From positions 1 through 36,467 of the forward strand of contig NZ_JALAMS010000052.1 in the NCBI RefSeq assembly GCF_026790145.1: a stretch of 36,467 bases of DNA, read 5' to 3'. The translations under genes were made by a program, and so were the position numbers. Within the stretch, counting starts at the first letter, position 1, and every line of letters starts with the position of its first letter. The notes beneath the pieces were generated by a model that searched no databases, was not told the DNA's origin, and saw only the letters and a list, made by a program, of their open reading frames with translations. Below are positions 16,221 to 25,440 of the stretch, piece by piece. This DNA comes from Bacillus_I endophytica_A. GTDB taxonomy: Bacteria; Bacillota; Bacilli; Bacillales; Bacillaceae_H.

Positions 16221-17325
16221 TTATCTTTGCTTCTTCTTGTTTTTCAAAAAAGCAACAAGAAGAAGGAAAGGAGGAATAATAACAAATAGAGGAATATGAA
16301 CAAATGATGCTATTTTTAGTCCTTCATGGAGATGTTCTTGGAAATTGCTCGCAATTGTGATGGATAAGAATAGAACAGCTATGCCTAAAGGATACGACAG
16401 CCGTGAAGGTGATTTAATCTTAAATAAGTTAGCTGTACCTATGACGCCTGCATAAAATAAGACGCTAATCTTAAAGAAAATACCGATTACCATGGCAAGC
16501 ATAAAAAACACATCAAGCCGTTCTAAAAAATCAGCTACTTGGATGGTCTGAACGGTACTAAGAAGAGGAAATTGTGAACGCGCAGTCAGATCAACGCCAA
16601 GCACACTAATATTAATGAGCATCGTAATCACTAAGTTGATTCTACTTAACCCTGTTGCACATAACATCGTCACTTTGGCCTTCTTAGGATTATTTAAATA
16701 CGGCAAAAATCATCGTAAACACAATAGCTTCGGTAAACGGAAAATATAAGGTCTCAGATAATGTGACTTTTAAGGTTGGTATCAAGCCTTCCTCCAGTAC
16801 AGGTTGCAAGTTGGTAAATTTAATCAAATTCGAACACACAATCAAAATAAATCCGGCAACCGCCAGGATATACATAAAAACAAAAAGCAGTTCTCCTGAT
16901 CGAGCTATGACCTCTATTCCTTTTCTGATGGCATAAATAATGACAAGCATTAATAATGCATTCGCGATAAATAAAGGAGTGTCAGGATAGGCAAAAGTTA
17001 ACAACATTTCACCAAAGTCGCGTAGAACTCTTGAAGCATCATATATAAAGTAAAGAATGTAGACAAAGGCAAGTAAGGTTCCCATCACCTTACCTAAGAT
17101 TTTTTGCATGTATTCTGTAGGTAGAAGATCGGGATAATACGAATAAAGTTTATGATAGACTAAAAATAGAAACAAACTGCCGATCATTCCAAGTAAAATT
17201 GCAAGCCAGGCATCCTGCTTCGCCCTCATGGCAAGGGGCACCAACATAGCACTGCCCAGTTCAAACAGGACCATTAAGATAAAGAGCTGATTGGCACTAA
17301 TTTTGGCTTTCTCCATTCCATTCAA
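16221..17325 (-). pseudogene. GerB-family permease with a one-base frameshift
   Basis: Two frames, 16690-17325 and 16221-16706, together make a full GerB closely matching 14940-16040. They are split by one extra A: GGCAAAAATC (A5, 16705-16709) where the intact copy has GGCAAAATC (A4, 15430-15433). The first frame therefore ends FTMIFAVFK instead of FTMILPYLNN. The start is TTG at 17325, 6 nt after AGGAGG. It is 17 bp from gerC and so holds the original operon position. It could be a true pseudogene, a phase-variable homopolymer, or a sequencing error. Confidence 0.8.
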
Positions 17326-17342
17326 TTGTCACCTCCTTTTCT

Positions 17343-18596
17343 TCACTTTTGATTCTCTTTTACACCTGAAAGAAACGACTTGTTTCGTAAGCCAGTACGA
17401 CGGATATAGGCCTCCACGATAATATCTACATTTAATTCTGGAAAATACACCTCGCTCCATTCAGATTTTATTTTTTTCCATTCGTTTGGTCTAGAACGGT
17501 GGACGACTTCACCGAATCCAAGGATATCTGTTTTGTTTTTCTGCGCATGTTCAATGGCTTTCTTTAGCTCTTTTTCAATTTCTTTACTCAAGGATTGTTC
17601 GATCTTTGTAATGACCTTTGGATTGGTTATATCAACAGGAACCTCTATTTCACCGATGTTTCCTTCAACACGTGCATGAACAGAAATGCGAGGGTGACCA
17701 TTCTTCATTTGGGCAGACACCTGTGTTTTTTGACGGACGGTTTGATAGGCTATCGCTTCTTTTTTTCCTTCCCAATTAATATTAATATCAGTTCCTTGTA
17801 TTTTATCTAAAATCCATACCGTTCCTCTTGCTGTTTTTCCATACAGCCAATCCACCAACTTTCCTTGTTTTAAAACCGCAATTCCGGAAGCTCGAAGCGT
17901 TGCTTCAGGCGCACTTTCTTGAAGGTTCTCTAACTTCTGTGCTTGTTTAGGGCTCCCCACTATACGAAATCCAGATGCGACGGTTTCCTCTCCAGAAGAC
18001 TGGAGTCCTTTCATGACATCTTGAAGTGAAACTTTCACATCCTCTCCCCATTGTCTTTCTGTAAATTCTAAGGTTTTCAGCACTTTATTTGCTGGAATCT
18101 TATCAACAGGAGTTAATGCTTTAACCAAATCTGCGGCAGTTGAACCGTTAGCAATGACTAGAGTGGAGGTCGTTCGAAACTCAGGATCTCGATCAAAAGC
18201 ATCCATTAATACCTCAACCCCTTCTTCTCCTGCAAGCCTCTCCCCCACGACGACTAAGTTTGTATGGGCATAATACAATCTCCGAGAAATTCTGCTTGAA
18301 GCCCGTCTGCTTGCTTCGACTATATTTTCCCCCGAAGCTGAATAGATGGTAACAGGGGGACTTTGCATACCGCCTCCACCTCCACCTCCTTCTAAGCCTC
18401 CAGCCACGTTTCCAGGGTTGATAATTTGCAATGTTATGTTGTATCGGCCATCTTTCGTTTTATCTACTCCCATGGCTGCCACGATAGCAAGGTCTGTTAA
18501 CTCCTTTTTACTCCAACAACTTGTTAGTAAGACGGTCACCGTCATCATTAATAAAAGAACAGTCCCTTTACGTTTCACTGTTATCACCTTCTTCAA
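17343..18596 (-). CDS. GerC-family germinant receptor lipoprotein
   Basis: 417 residues. Signal peptide with lipobox LLTSC (Cys27), so it is lipidated by Lgt and anchored at the outer face of the spore inner membrane. The Ger(x)C domain fills the rest (AIVAAMGVDKTKDGRYNITL, RRASSRISRRLYYAHTNLVV, DPEFRTTSTLVIANG). An unusual run of seven glycines (70-76) sits in the early loop. It overlaps gerA by 29 bp, a sign of translational coupling. C subunits are needed for receptor assembly and response. Confidence 0.92.
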   Translation of the reverse strand: MKKVITVKRKGTVLLLMMTVTVLLTSCWSKKELTDLAIVAAMGVDKTKDGRYNITLQIINPGNVAGGLEGGGGGGGMQSPPVTIYSASGENIVEASRRASSRISRRLYYAHTNLVVVGERLAGEEGVEVLMDAFDRDPEFRTTSTLVIANGSTAADLVKALTPVDKIPANKVLKTLEFTERQWGEDVKVSLQDVMKGLQSSGEETVASGFRIVGSPKQAQKLENLQESAPEATLRASGIAVLKQGKLVDWLYGKTARGTVWILDKIQGTDININWEGKKEAIAYQTVRQKTQVSAQMKNGHPRISVHARVEGNIGEIEVPVDITNPKVITKIEQSLSKEIEKELKKAIEHAQKNKTDILGFGEVVHRSRPNEWKKIKSEWSEVYFPELNVDIIVEAYIRRTGLRNKSFLSGVKENQK

Positions 18597-20190
18597 AATC
18601 CCGATTCACCATACCACGCGATGAAGGAGGGGAAGGCTGCTGGTTCGTTCCTTCACGACTAGTATTTGCACTTATTAATCGTGGTCTTTTTCTAAGTGTC
18701 CACCATGGTAATCGCACAACCGTATCTTCATTGTTTGTTGGTATGAAAGGAGCCAGTGGTGCCATATAAGGAATGCCAAATGAACGTAAACTACATAAAT
18801 GGACTACTGTCATGAGAAGTGCCAGAATAATGCCGTAGAAGCCAAATATTGCTGCACATATCATAAACAGAAAACGGAGTAAGCGAACAGAAATGGCCAT
18901 GGAAAAGGAAGGTGTAGCAAAATTAGCAATCGCCGTTAAGGATACAATGATGACCATGGCTGGTGACACGATGCTAGCTTGAACGGCAGCTTGTCCAATT
19001 ACAAGGGCACCGACAATGGATACAGCTGAACCAATGGCTTTAGGTAATCGAATCCCTGCTTCTCGCAAGATTTCAAAGGTAATCTCCATAAGAAGAGCTT
19101 CCACGAATGCTGGAAAAGGGACGGCTTCCCTCTGTGCAGCAATCGCTACGATAAGCTGTGTTGGGACCATCTCCTGATGAAACGTTGTAACAGCAACATA
19201 AGTAGCTGGCGCGATAAGGGAAATGATAAACATAGCAACGCGTAAAAGGCGAATGGATGTCGCAATATCGAAGCGAACATAATAGTCCTCGGCCGATTGG
19301 AAAAATTGAATAAAGACAGCTGGCGCAATCAGCACAAAAGGCGTTCCATCAACGAAAATCGCAATTCGACCCTCTAGGAGATTACCTGCCACTATATCGG
19401 GTCTTTCGGTGTCGTAAATAGTGGGGAAGGTGGTCATCGTTTGATCTTCAATAAATTGTTGGATATAGCCTGATTCTAAAATGCTGTCAATATCAATGTT
19501 ATGTAATCGTTGGCGAATTTCTTCAATGACTTGATCATTCGCAATGCCATGTATGTACATCATCGTTACATCTGTGTGGGTTACACGACCGATTTTCATA
19601 GATTCGACCCATAAATCTGGGCTTTTAATAATTCGACGTATCATGGCTGTATTCGTCCCGATAGACTCTGTAAATGCTTCTTTTGGACCGCGTACTACCA
19701 TCTGAGTACTTGATTCGGTAATGGCACGCCTCTCCCCACCTTTTGTATCTACACTCAGTGCTTGATTTGTTCCATCGACTAGAACAAGGGTATCGCCCGC
19801 CAATAAGGATAAAAACAAGTCATTCCAGGTATCAATAGATGACACATTACCGATTGTAATCATATCTTCGGAAATCAGATCGAGTGCATTGTGCTGATTC
19901 AATGTTTCTTTATGATCATCTTTCATTATGGATTGGAGTAAGAACTCTTGAATGGATTGATTGTCTACAATTCCTTCTACATAGACAATGGCTGTCTTAA
20001 TATCGAAATTTTCCCCCATTTTCAATTGACGAATCACAACGTCTGAACTGTTTCCTGTTTTCTGTTTAATCGTATCGAGATTCGCTAATAGGGAACTGTG
20101 CATATATTCCACTGAGTTGTTACCAGATTGATTTTCAGCATCCTGTTCATGGTCCTTTTTTAATTTTCGGTCTTTAAAAAACGAAGGCAT
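18568..20190 (-). CDS. GerA-family germinant receptor subunit
   Basis: 540 residues. Long hydrophilic N-terminal part (1-285, two related subdomains around IVYVEGIVDNQ and MMYIHGIANDQ), then a membrane region (about 290-480) with the family sequence LIAPAVFIQFFQSAEDYYVR and PAFVEALLMEITFEILREAG, then a proline-rich cytoplasmic tail. GerA proteins form the oligomeric channel-like core of spore germinant receptors. First gene of the A-C-B operon. The terminal ~10 codons are shared in another frame with gerC. Confidence 0.93.
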   Translation of the reverse strand: MPSFFKDRKLKKDHEQDAENQSGNNSVEYMHSSLLANLDTIKQKTGNSSDVVIRQLKMGENFDIKTAIVYVEGIVDNQSIQEFLLQSIMKDDHKETLNQHNALDLISEDMITIGNVSSIDTWNDLFLSLLAGDTLVLVDGTNQALSVDTKGGERRAITESSTQMVVRGPKEAFTESIGTNTAMIRRIIKSPDLWVESMKIGRVTHTDVTMMYIHGIANDQVIEEIRQRLHNIDIDSILESGYIQQFIEDQTMTTFPTIYDTERPDIVAGNLLEGRIAIFVDGTPFVLIAPAVFIQFFQSAEDYYVRFDIATSIRLLRVAMFIISLIAPATYVAVTTFHQEMVPTQLIVAIAAQREAVPFPAFVEALLMEITFEILREAGIRLPKAIGSAVSIVGALVIGQAAVQASIVSPAMVIIVSLTAIANFATPSFSMAISVRLLRFLFMICAAIFGFYGIILALLMTVVHLCSLRSFGIPYMAPLAPFIPTNNEDTVVRLPWWTLRKRPRLISANTSREGTNQQPSPPSSRGMVNRDFEEGDNSET

Positions 20191-20320
20191 AAATCAAGGC
20201 ACCTTTCCTTTAGTTTCTATTACTTTAACCACATAAGGAATTTTTATGTAAATCTTTACAGAATAAATCTGTATGATATTAAGGGAAAGGGAAGACCCTA
20301 TTAAGTGGAGCGTGATAAGT

Positions 20321-20551
20321 ATGAAAATCATAGGTGTTTCCCTGTTAATAACGGGATGTTTAATAGGATTATCTGTAAGTATCGATATTTTTCAAGGCTT
20401 TGATGTTTCTCAAGCATGGTACAATGCTGTAAATCCTTTTCGTGTGATGGAAGTTGTAGAATTATTTGTACTCTTTTTTCTTCTCCTTCTATTTTTTGCT
20501 GAGTCTGCCTACATTTTTATAAAAAAGAGAAGGAGAAAAAGAGGAAAGTAA
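20321..20551 (+). CDS. Two-helix small membrane protein, candidate receptor D subunit
   Basis: 76 residues from MKIIGVSLLITGCLIGLSVS; GGAG at 10 nt supports this start over an upstream in-frame ATG. Two hydrophobic segments (about 3-23 and 45-68) and a strongly basic tail KKRRRKRGK. Size, topology and position match the D subunits that accompany some Bacillus germinant receptor operons, though it is divergently transcribed 130 bp from gerA rather than within the operon. Assignment is by context, not by motif. Confidence 0.55.
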   Translation: MKIIGVSLLITGCLIGLSVSIDIFQGFDVSQAWYNAVNPFRVMEVVELFVLFFLLLLFFAESAYIFIKKRRRKRGK

Positions 20552-20734
20552 TTATGTATAAATCGTAATCTTTCAAAATGAGAAATGAGAACAAAGTTAA
20601 TTTGGTCCGGGTCGAATCCAACCATTCTGCTTGCAATTCAAAAGGAAAACAATATGTAATTTCTATGTATATAATAATTGCATTATTATCCATAATAGAT
20701 TTGCAATGAATTTTAACAGAGGTGAGTCTAAATA

Positions 20735-21526
20735 ATGAGCCGAGAATGGGCGATTGAAATCTATCAAGATGTTTTAGATGGAAAAGTGAAGCGCTTTCCC
20801 AATAAGTTTTTTTCAGGGGAAGAAGGAAAAAAGTATATGAGGTATATGACATGTTATCTACTTGAAGAACGATTATCGATTCCAATTCATGAAATTCCTA
20901 TAAGAGTACAGGCAAGTATACTATGGTCCCATCGTCTAAAACCACCTGCCATGATCTATGGTTGGAATTATTATGATGTAATCGAAAATGCTTATCCGGG
21001 ACGATTTAAACCGTGGGAGTTTCAACAAGTCCCTCATAAATATTGGCACGGAAAAGAAGGGAAAAATCGAGCAGTTGAGGCAGTTAAGCATGTAATAGAA
21101 AATGAACTGAATATTCCTATAGAAGAAATACCCTTACACGTGAATCTTCATTTTTTTAAAAAATATCATTTATATGGCGTCTTCGATATTTTTGAACAAT
21201 CTCCATTTCAAGTTATTCAAACTGTTTATCCAGGTGTATTTAAACCGTGGCAATTTGCGAATGTCCCACTGAATTGTTGGAAAGATCACGTATCTATTCA
21301 AGAGACGATGGACTATTTTCTGTTCCAACAGCTCCGTTTTTCCTCCTATGAAGAAGCATTGGTAAAAGTAAGGAAACAACACTTTTTTGATTTCCAACTA
21401 ACGGGTTTATTACAAAGGGTTTTTGACTCCCGGATGCAGAAGGTTAGGGAATGGATAAAAATAAGCATGAAGAAAGAAAAGAAATCAATAGAGAAAAAAG
21501 ATAGTTACATGTTCATAAGTAAATGA
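20735..21526 (+). CDS. DUF4046-type repeat protein
   Basis: 263 residues. Internal repeats of about 78 residues: YPGRFKPWEFQQVPHKYWHG (87-106) and YPGVFKPWQFANVPLNCW (165-182), each followed by a helical LSIP/LNIP..EEIP segment. This is the pattern of DUF4046 proteins of Bacillaceae as I recall them. Role unknown; the basic, aromatic-rich repeats would suit nucleic acid binding, but that is speculation. AGAGGTGAG at 8 nt gives the start. It stands alone. Confidence 0.6.
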   Translation: MSREWAIEIYQDVLDGKVKRFPNKFFSGEEGKKYMRYMTCYLLEERLSIPIHEIPIRVQASILWSHRLKPPAMIYGWNYYDVIENAYPGRFKPWEFQQVPHKYWHGKEGKNRAVEAVKHVIENELNIPIEEIPLHVNLHFFKKYHLYGVFDIFEQSPFQVIQTVYPGVFKPWQFANVPLNCWKDHVSIQETMDYFLFQQLRFSSYEEALVKVRKQHFFDFQLTGLLQRVFDSRMQKVREWIKISMKKEKKSIEKKDSYMFISK

Positions 21527-21790
21527 TGAGAAAAAAGGGGGAATTCTAAAAAGAAAAGATGAAGTATTGTCCTACATGACTTGGTTTCACGGTAAATAGG
21601 CGATTTTCTGAACACAGCTCTTGCAGGATTTAAATTCCTTTTTATGCATTCTTGATAATCACACAGATTAAAATCTGAATTTTCTTCTTCATTTAATTTC
21701 AAAAGTCATATCAAGATCTATATATCTTAAATGGTTTTTTCGGTAAATATTAATAATTGAGTGCTTGTTAATGTTATATATACAGTAAAC

Positions 21791-21832
21791 TACTTTGCGG
21801 TTCATAGCAGAAGTCCTGTCACTGGGCCTTAT
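21791..21832 (+). repeat. 42-bp repeat, copy 1
   Basis: TACTTTGCGGTTCAT...CCTGTCACTGGGCCTTAT. It matches 25286-25327 at 35 of 42 positions with no gap. Here its right end joins directly onto a gerB remnant; there it joins unrelated DNA. Its origin is not recognised. Confidence 0.6.
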
Positions 21833-22140
21833 AGAAAGACTAGATGCGATTGTTGTGTTTCCCTTACTGATTACAGCACTTTTCAAACCATCTATCCTTT
21901 TATATGCTACGATAAGGGGCATAGTTGATTTGTTCAAGTTAAACCATGACAAAAAAATTATTTTACAATAGGGATAGTCCTCATTTTTTCTCATTGTCCA
22001 TCGCTTCCGATTATTCGGAGCATAGAACAAAAGGTTTTGTCAATGATTATACTGCTATTGTACCCTTCATAATTATTCCCTTGTTAATTTTTATTGTTAC
22101 CGTAATTCGTAATGCATTAAAGGAGAAAGTTAATGAATGA
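21828..22140 (+). pseudogene. GerB C-terminal remnant
   Basis: Translation gives LIERLDAIVVFPLLITALFK, then VDLFKLNHDKK. After a frame break near 21965 it continues LSIASDYSEH and IIIPLLIFIVTVIRNALKEK. This aligns with the last third of the orphan GerB at 8380-9477 (FIERLDAIVVFTLLITVFFK; LTMASSFSEQ). The N-terminal two thirds are missing. A relic of a fourth gerB-like gene, in the opposite orientation to the others. Confidence 0.8.
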
Positions 22141-22396
22141 TAAAAACTACAGATTGGAATAAACGATCAACCTTTAGTAAGGGGGTTCCAAGAACCATTT
22201 TTAGGGTTCCATTTTTATATGCAGGATATTTAATTATAAGCGTGAATACTCATCCATCAACGGTTCGGATTGCTTTATAATCCCGAAAACAATGATTGAA
22301 ACAACATCTATGTTTCCAAATAACTATTTTTCCACTAGGAACCTCCTCCTTATATGCCGTCTGGTGTCCAGAAAAATAAGGTTTGAACATTCAACT

Positions 22397-22636
22397 TCAG
22401 TTAAGGTCTCCCAACACAAAAAAGCCGATTGCTCCTACGCTAAACAGGAAGATATCCTGGTTCTTCGAAGTTAATATAAAGGAAACGATCTTAGGCAAGT
22501 CTCTTGCGTCACATGTTATCTCGTTACTATACAAATATATGTTACCTTTAAGTATTTGACATAACCGATAAAACTCTACTATCCCTTCCATAGTCCATGA
22601 TTGGGAGGAAACCTTCCATGATAATATCTGCTTCAT
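22397..22636 (-). CDS. HPr-like small protein
   Basis: 79 residues. The layout WTMEGIVEFYRLCQILKGNI, then DARDLPKIVSFIL and a C-terminal beta-rich end resembles the HPr fold, with KIVSFILTS taking the place of the SIMGVMSL helix. The catalytic GIHARPA histidine is absent, so it would not carry phosphate in the sugar phosphotransferase system. Divergent HPr-like proteins of this kind occur in Bacillus. AGGGG is 7 nt before the ATG. No operon partner. The similarity is modest and was judged by eye. Confidence 0.4.
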   Translation of the reverse strand: MKQILSWKVSSQSWTMEGIVEFYRLCQILKGNIYLYSNEITCDARDLPKIVSFILTSKNQDIFLFSVGAIGFFVLGDLN

Positions 22637-22783
22637 TCCTATACCCCTACTTTCATTTCTATTTACGATTCAATCATCTTAATCCTATTACAAATAGTAG
22701 TGTAAGCGCACTCAACGATAATTATAATATTATATAGAATCGAATAACCATAAAAGCATAAGAGTTGTAAGACAAACTATACG

Positions 22784-22808
22784 CGTCCTTAAAAGTATAC
22801 TTAAGAGG
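22784..22808. repeat. Recombinase-type palindrome upstream of Rpn
   Basis: CGTCCTTAAAAGTATACTTA then AGAGG. The left arm matches the arm at 9802 (CGTCCATAAAAGT) with one change; the right arm is degenerate. It is 54 bp before the Rpn gene. Confidence 0.45.
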
Positions 22809-22861
22809 AAAAAGTAAAACTCATGTTATACTAAAGAAAAAGAAAAATCACGGAGGATATC

Positions 22862-23776
22862 ATGACAAAGCGATTAGATTTACGTGTCGATTTTGCTTTT
22901 AAATCTCTTTTTGGAACGCATGGAAATGAATCCATTTTAGCTGCTTTTTTAAATGCAGCTCTACGTTTACCAGAGGAAAAGAACATTACGACCGTTCACT
23001 TATTAGATCCACATTTTAATAAAGAATATCAGGAAGATAAACGATCCATTCTTGATGTTCATGCTCAATTAGAAGATGGAACCCGTATAAACATTGAGAT
23101 TCAATTGAATAATAAACATGATATGGAAAAAAGTACGCTTTATTATTGGTCTAAGATGTATAGCAGTCAGATGAAGGAAGGAATGGACTATGGGGAGCTG
23201 TGTCAAACCATTACCATTAACATTGTGAACTTCCGTTATTTATCTCATATCAATCATTATCATTCCATCTTCCAGTTATATGAACGTGAAGAAAAATTGT
23301 TACTAACAGACATGTTAGAAATTCATTTTATGGAACTTCCTAAACTTCTCATTAAATGGCGTAGAAAAGAAGTCGATCCTCGAGAAGATCAATTAGTAAG
23401 ATGGTTATTATTACTTGAAGCATCGGAAGATGAAGAAATCACTCAAATACTGGAGGAGATTGCGATGCAAGAAGATCAAGTATTGAAGAAAGCCATAGAC
23501 GAATGGGAACGTGTGAGTCAAGACCCCGAAGTCTTACTGGCTTATGAAGCGAGAAGAAAAGCTTTATTGGATGAAAAATCAGCATTAAAACGAGCTGAAA
23601 ACCTTGGAAAAATAGAGGGAGAAAAGATAGGGGAAAAAAGAGGAGAGAAGAAGGGTGAAAAAAAAGGAGTCTTGAAAGTTGCTTTAAGTATGATTCAAGA
23701 AGGAATGGATAATAAAACAATAAGTAAACTGACAGGTCTTACACAAGAGGAAATTGATAATCTCCGTCATCAATAA
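22862..23776 (+). CDS. Rpn-family nuclease/putative transposase (PD-(D/E)XK)
   Basis: 304 residues. N-terminal PD-(D/E)XK nuclease domain: DFAFKSLFG (10-18), Asp65 in SILDVHAQL, and INIEIQ with Glu79 and Gln81 at the active site. Rpn proteins nick DNA and stimulate RecA-independent recombination in E. coli; in Bacilli they are common, often multi-copy. The C-terminus has a repetitive charged linker (EGEKIGEKRGEKKGEKKG) and a helical end SKLTGLTQEEIDNL that resembles a small DNA-binding motif. CGGAGG at 5 nt from ATG. A palindrome related to the recombinase sites lies upstream. Confidence 0.88.
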   Translation: MTKRLDLRVDFAFKSLFGTHGNESILAAFLNAALRLPEEKNITTVHLLDPHFNKEYQEDKRSILDVHAQLEDGTRINIEIQLNNKHDMEKSTLYYWSKMYSSQMKEGMDYGELCQTITINIVNFRYLSHINHYHSIFQLYEREEKLLLTDMLEIHFMELPKLLIKWRRKEVDPREDQLVRWLLLLEASEDEEITQILEEIAMQEDQVLKKAIDEWERVSQDPEVLLAYEARRKALLDEKSALKRAENLGKIEGEKIGEKRGEKKGEKKGVLKVALSMIQEGMDNKTISKLTGLTQEEIDNLRHQ

Positions 23777-23792
23777 GTTTATCTACAAGCTG

Positions 23793-23822
23793 AAAGGATC
23801 TTTATTAAAAGATCCTTTTTTT
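23793..23822 (+). terminator. Terminator of the Rpn gene
   Basis: AAAGGATCTTT, loop ATTA, AAAGATCCTTT, then TTTTATTT; 17 bp after the stop. A second hairpin, AACCCTAGG/CCTAGGGTT, lies at 23838-23860. Confidence 0.85.
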
Positions 23823-23886
23823 ATTTATGGAAAAGAAAACCCTAGGCTAGACCTAGGGTTCTAAAAAGCTTTCAGCGTGGTATTAA

Positions 23887-24075
23887 AAAAACTCCTCCGT
23901 ATGCTAAAATATTTTTGGTTCGTCAACCAAAATATCAGCATACGGAGGAGTTTTTATGCCAAAAGACACTAATAGTTTAGCACACACAACTTGGAATTGT
24001 AAGTATCACATCGTATTTGCCCCGAAGTACAGAAGACAAGTCATTTATGGGAAAATTAAAAAGGCCCCTGTCTAA
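23887..24075 (+). mobile_element. IS200/IS605-family remnant (5' end of tnpA with hairpin)
   Basis: A 19-bp perfect stem (AAAAACTCCTCCGTATGCT and its complement) encloses an inner hairpin (TTTTTGGTTCGTCAACCAAA) and buries the ribosome binding site GGAGGAG, as in IS200, where such a structure limits transposase translation. The ATG at 23956 opens MPKDTNSLAHTTWNCKYHIV and FAPKYRRQVIYGKIKK, the start of a Y1 tyrosine transposase. It then breaks into unrelated sequence and stops at 24075. The HUH and catalytic Tyr region is gone, so the element is dead. Confidence 0.88.
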
Positions 24076-24242
24076 TTAAGGATGGAGCTTTTTTCCTTTA
24101 GATATCCATAATTATTGAGACTTCTACTGATACCGTTATTCTGTTATTGAGATACCTTGTCTAACGCTTCCTTTAGACTAAAACGTTTGAGAGAATTTAA
24201 AAATGTCTAAGATATGGAAGTACTTAAAAGAAGGAGGTATCC

Positions 24243-24926
24243 ATGTTGAATCCCTATCTTTCTATGGCAACTGAGTTAATTATTGGTTTCTTTGTATTGT
24301 TTGTTTTAACTAAGCTATTAGGTAGAAATCAATTTTCTCAAATCACCCCATTTGATTTTATCTCAGCTTTAGTTTTAGGGGAATTATTAGGAAATGCCGT
24401 ATATGATGAGGAAGTGAACGTCCAAAAAATCTTATTTTCTATAACAATATGGGGAATTTTGATCTTTTCCACTGAAATGCTTACTCAAAAATTCAAAAAG
24501 CTCAGAAAGACATTAGAAGGAGAGCCAACTATTGTCATTCATAAAGGAATGCTTAAATATGAGTCTCTAAAAAAAAGCAAATTGGACCTTAATCAACTTC
24601 AAAATTTAGTCCGCCAACAAGGATATTTTTCCCTGGAGGAAGTAGAATATGCCATCTTAGAAACGAACGGCATGGTCAGTGTTCTTCCAAAATCTTCATA
24701 CGATATCCCTAAAAGGAGTGACCTAAATCTGCTTTCTAAACCGGCTAATTTACCGGTTACTCTAATTATAGATGGTGAAGTCGTTTATGATAATCTGAAG
24801 GAAGCCGGGTTTGATGAAGAATGGTTAAAAGGTCAATTAGCCGCAAAAAATGTGTTTGATTATAAAGAAGTTCTATTTGCAGAATGGCGGGAAGGTAAAC
24901 CATTTTATATAAGAAAGTATGCTTAG
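24243..24926 (+). CDS. DUF421/YetF-family membrane protein
   Basis: 227 residues. Three N-terminal hydrophobic segments (about 7-25, 38-55, 62-80), then a cytoplasmic beta-rich part: EGEPTIVIHKGMLKYESLKK, a central helix, and LIIDGEVVYDNLKEAGFDEEW. Typical of the YetF family, which in spore formers often accompanies spoVA operons. Function of the family is poorly known. AAGGAGG is 5 nt from the ATG. It stands alone here; a second, longer member is in the spoVA operon at 35109-35969. Confidence 0.85.
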   Translation: MLNPYLSMATELIIGFFVLFVLTKLLGRNQFSQITPFDFISALVLGELLGNAVYDEEVNVQKILFSITIWGILIFSTEMLTQKFKKLRKTLEGEPTIVIHKGMLKYESLKKSKLDLNQLQNLVRQQGYFSLEEVEYAILETNGMVSVLPKSSYDIPKRSDLNLLSKPANLPVTLIIDGEVVYDNLKEAGFDEEWLKGQLAAKNVFDYKEVLFAEWREGKPFYIRKYA

Positions 24927-24947
24927 TCTTTATAATAAAATTTTACG

Positions 24948-24983
24948 TTAAACGACCACCCTCTAAAGCAGGTGGTCGTTTAA
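24948..24983. terminator. Terminator after the DUF421 gene
   Basis: 13-bp stem TTAAACGACCACC/GGTGGTCGTTTAA with a 10-nt loop, 21 bp after the stop. Confidence 0.8.
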
Positions 24984-25285
24984 GAATTTATGTATCGTTT
25001 CACGGTGAAAAATCTTTTAATGTATAGAAAGCTCAAAATGTTGATTGGATAGGTCCTTTATTCAAAACAAGCTGAATATACATCTCCTATGCTAAAGAAA
25101 CCAATAGCAGCCGAAATAGCTTCTGAAGCTGTGCTCCCCGTCCTTCTTTTTTCACTACGTAAGAAATAGACTCTGTAGTACTAAGTCTTCTTTGAACACT
25201 ATAGTTTTACGGTATCATTACAATGACTGTGATTATTGGTAAACTTTTCAGTGTATCACCTTATAGTTTTCCATATATAGCAAAA

Positions 25286-25327
25286 TACTTTGCGGTTCAT
25301 GACACGAACCCTGTCACTAGGCCTTAT
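25286..25327 (+). repeat. 42-bp repeat, copy 2
   Basis: TACTTTGCGGTTCATGACAC and following, ending CACTAGGCCTTAT; 35 of 42 identical with 21791-21832. Within it GGTTC/GAACC could form a small hairpin. Confidence 0.6.
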
Positions 25328-25440
25328 TGGATTATTTTTTATAAAAAAGTTTGATCAAAATGTATCACTAATAATACATTGGATGTAAAAAATACACTAA
25401 ATGGCTATCTTTTTAGAAACAGGGACTAAAATTCATATTA

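Noticed and set aside
21689..22030. 113-codon minus-strand frame
   Set aside because: It is antisense to the gerB relic and carries no family features; the plus strand explains the sequence.
25060..25150. Minus-strand stretch translating as GSTASEAISAAIGFFSIGDV
   Set aside because: Vaguely like a membrane protein fragment but too short and not assignable to any family.
25286..25327. Possible tRNA-like T-arm (GGTTCATGACACGAACC)
   Set aside because: No acceptor, D or anticodon stems surround it and the second copy breaks the stem.
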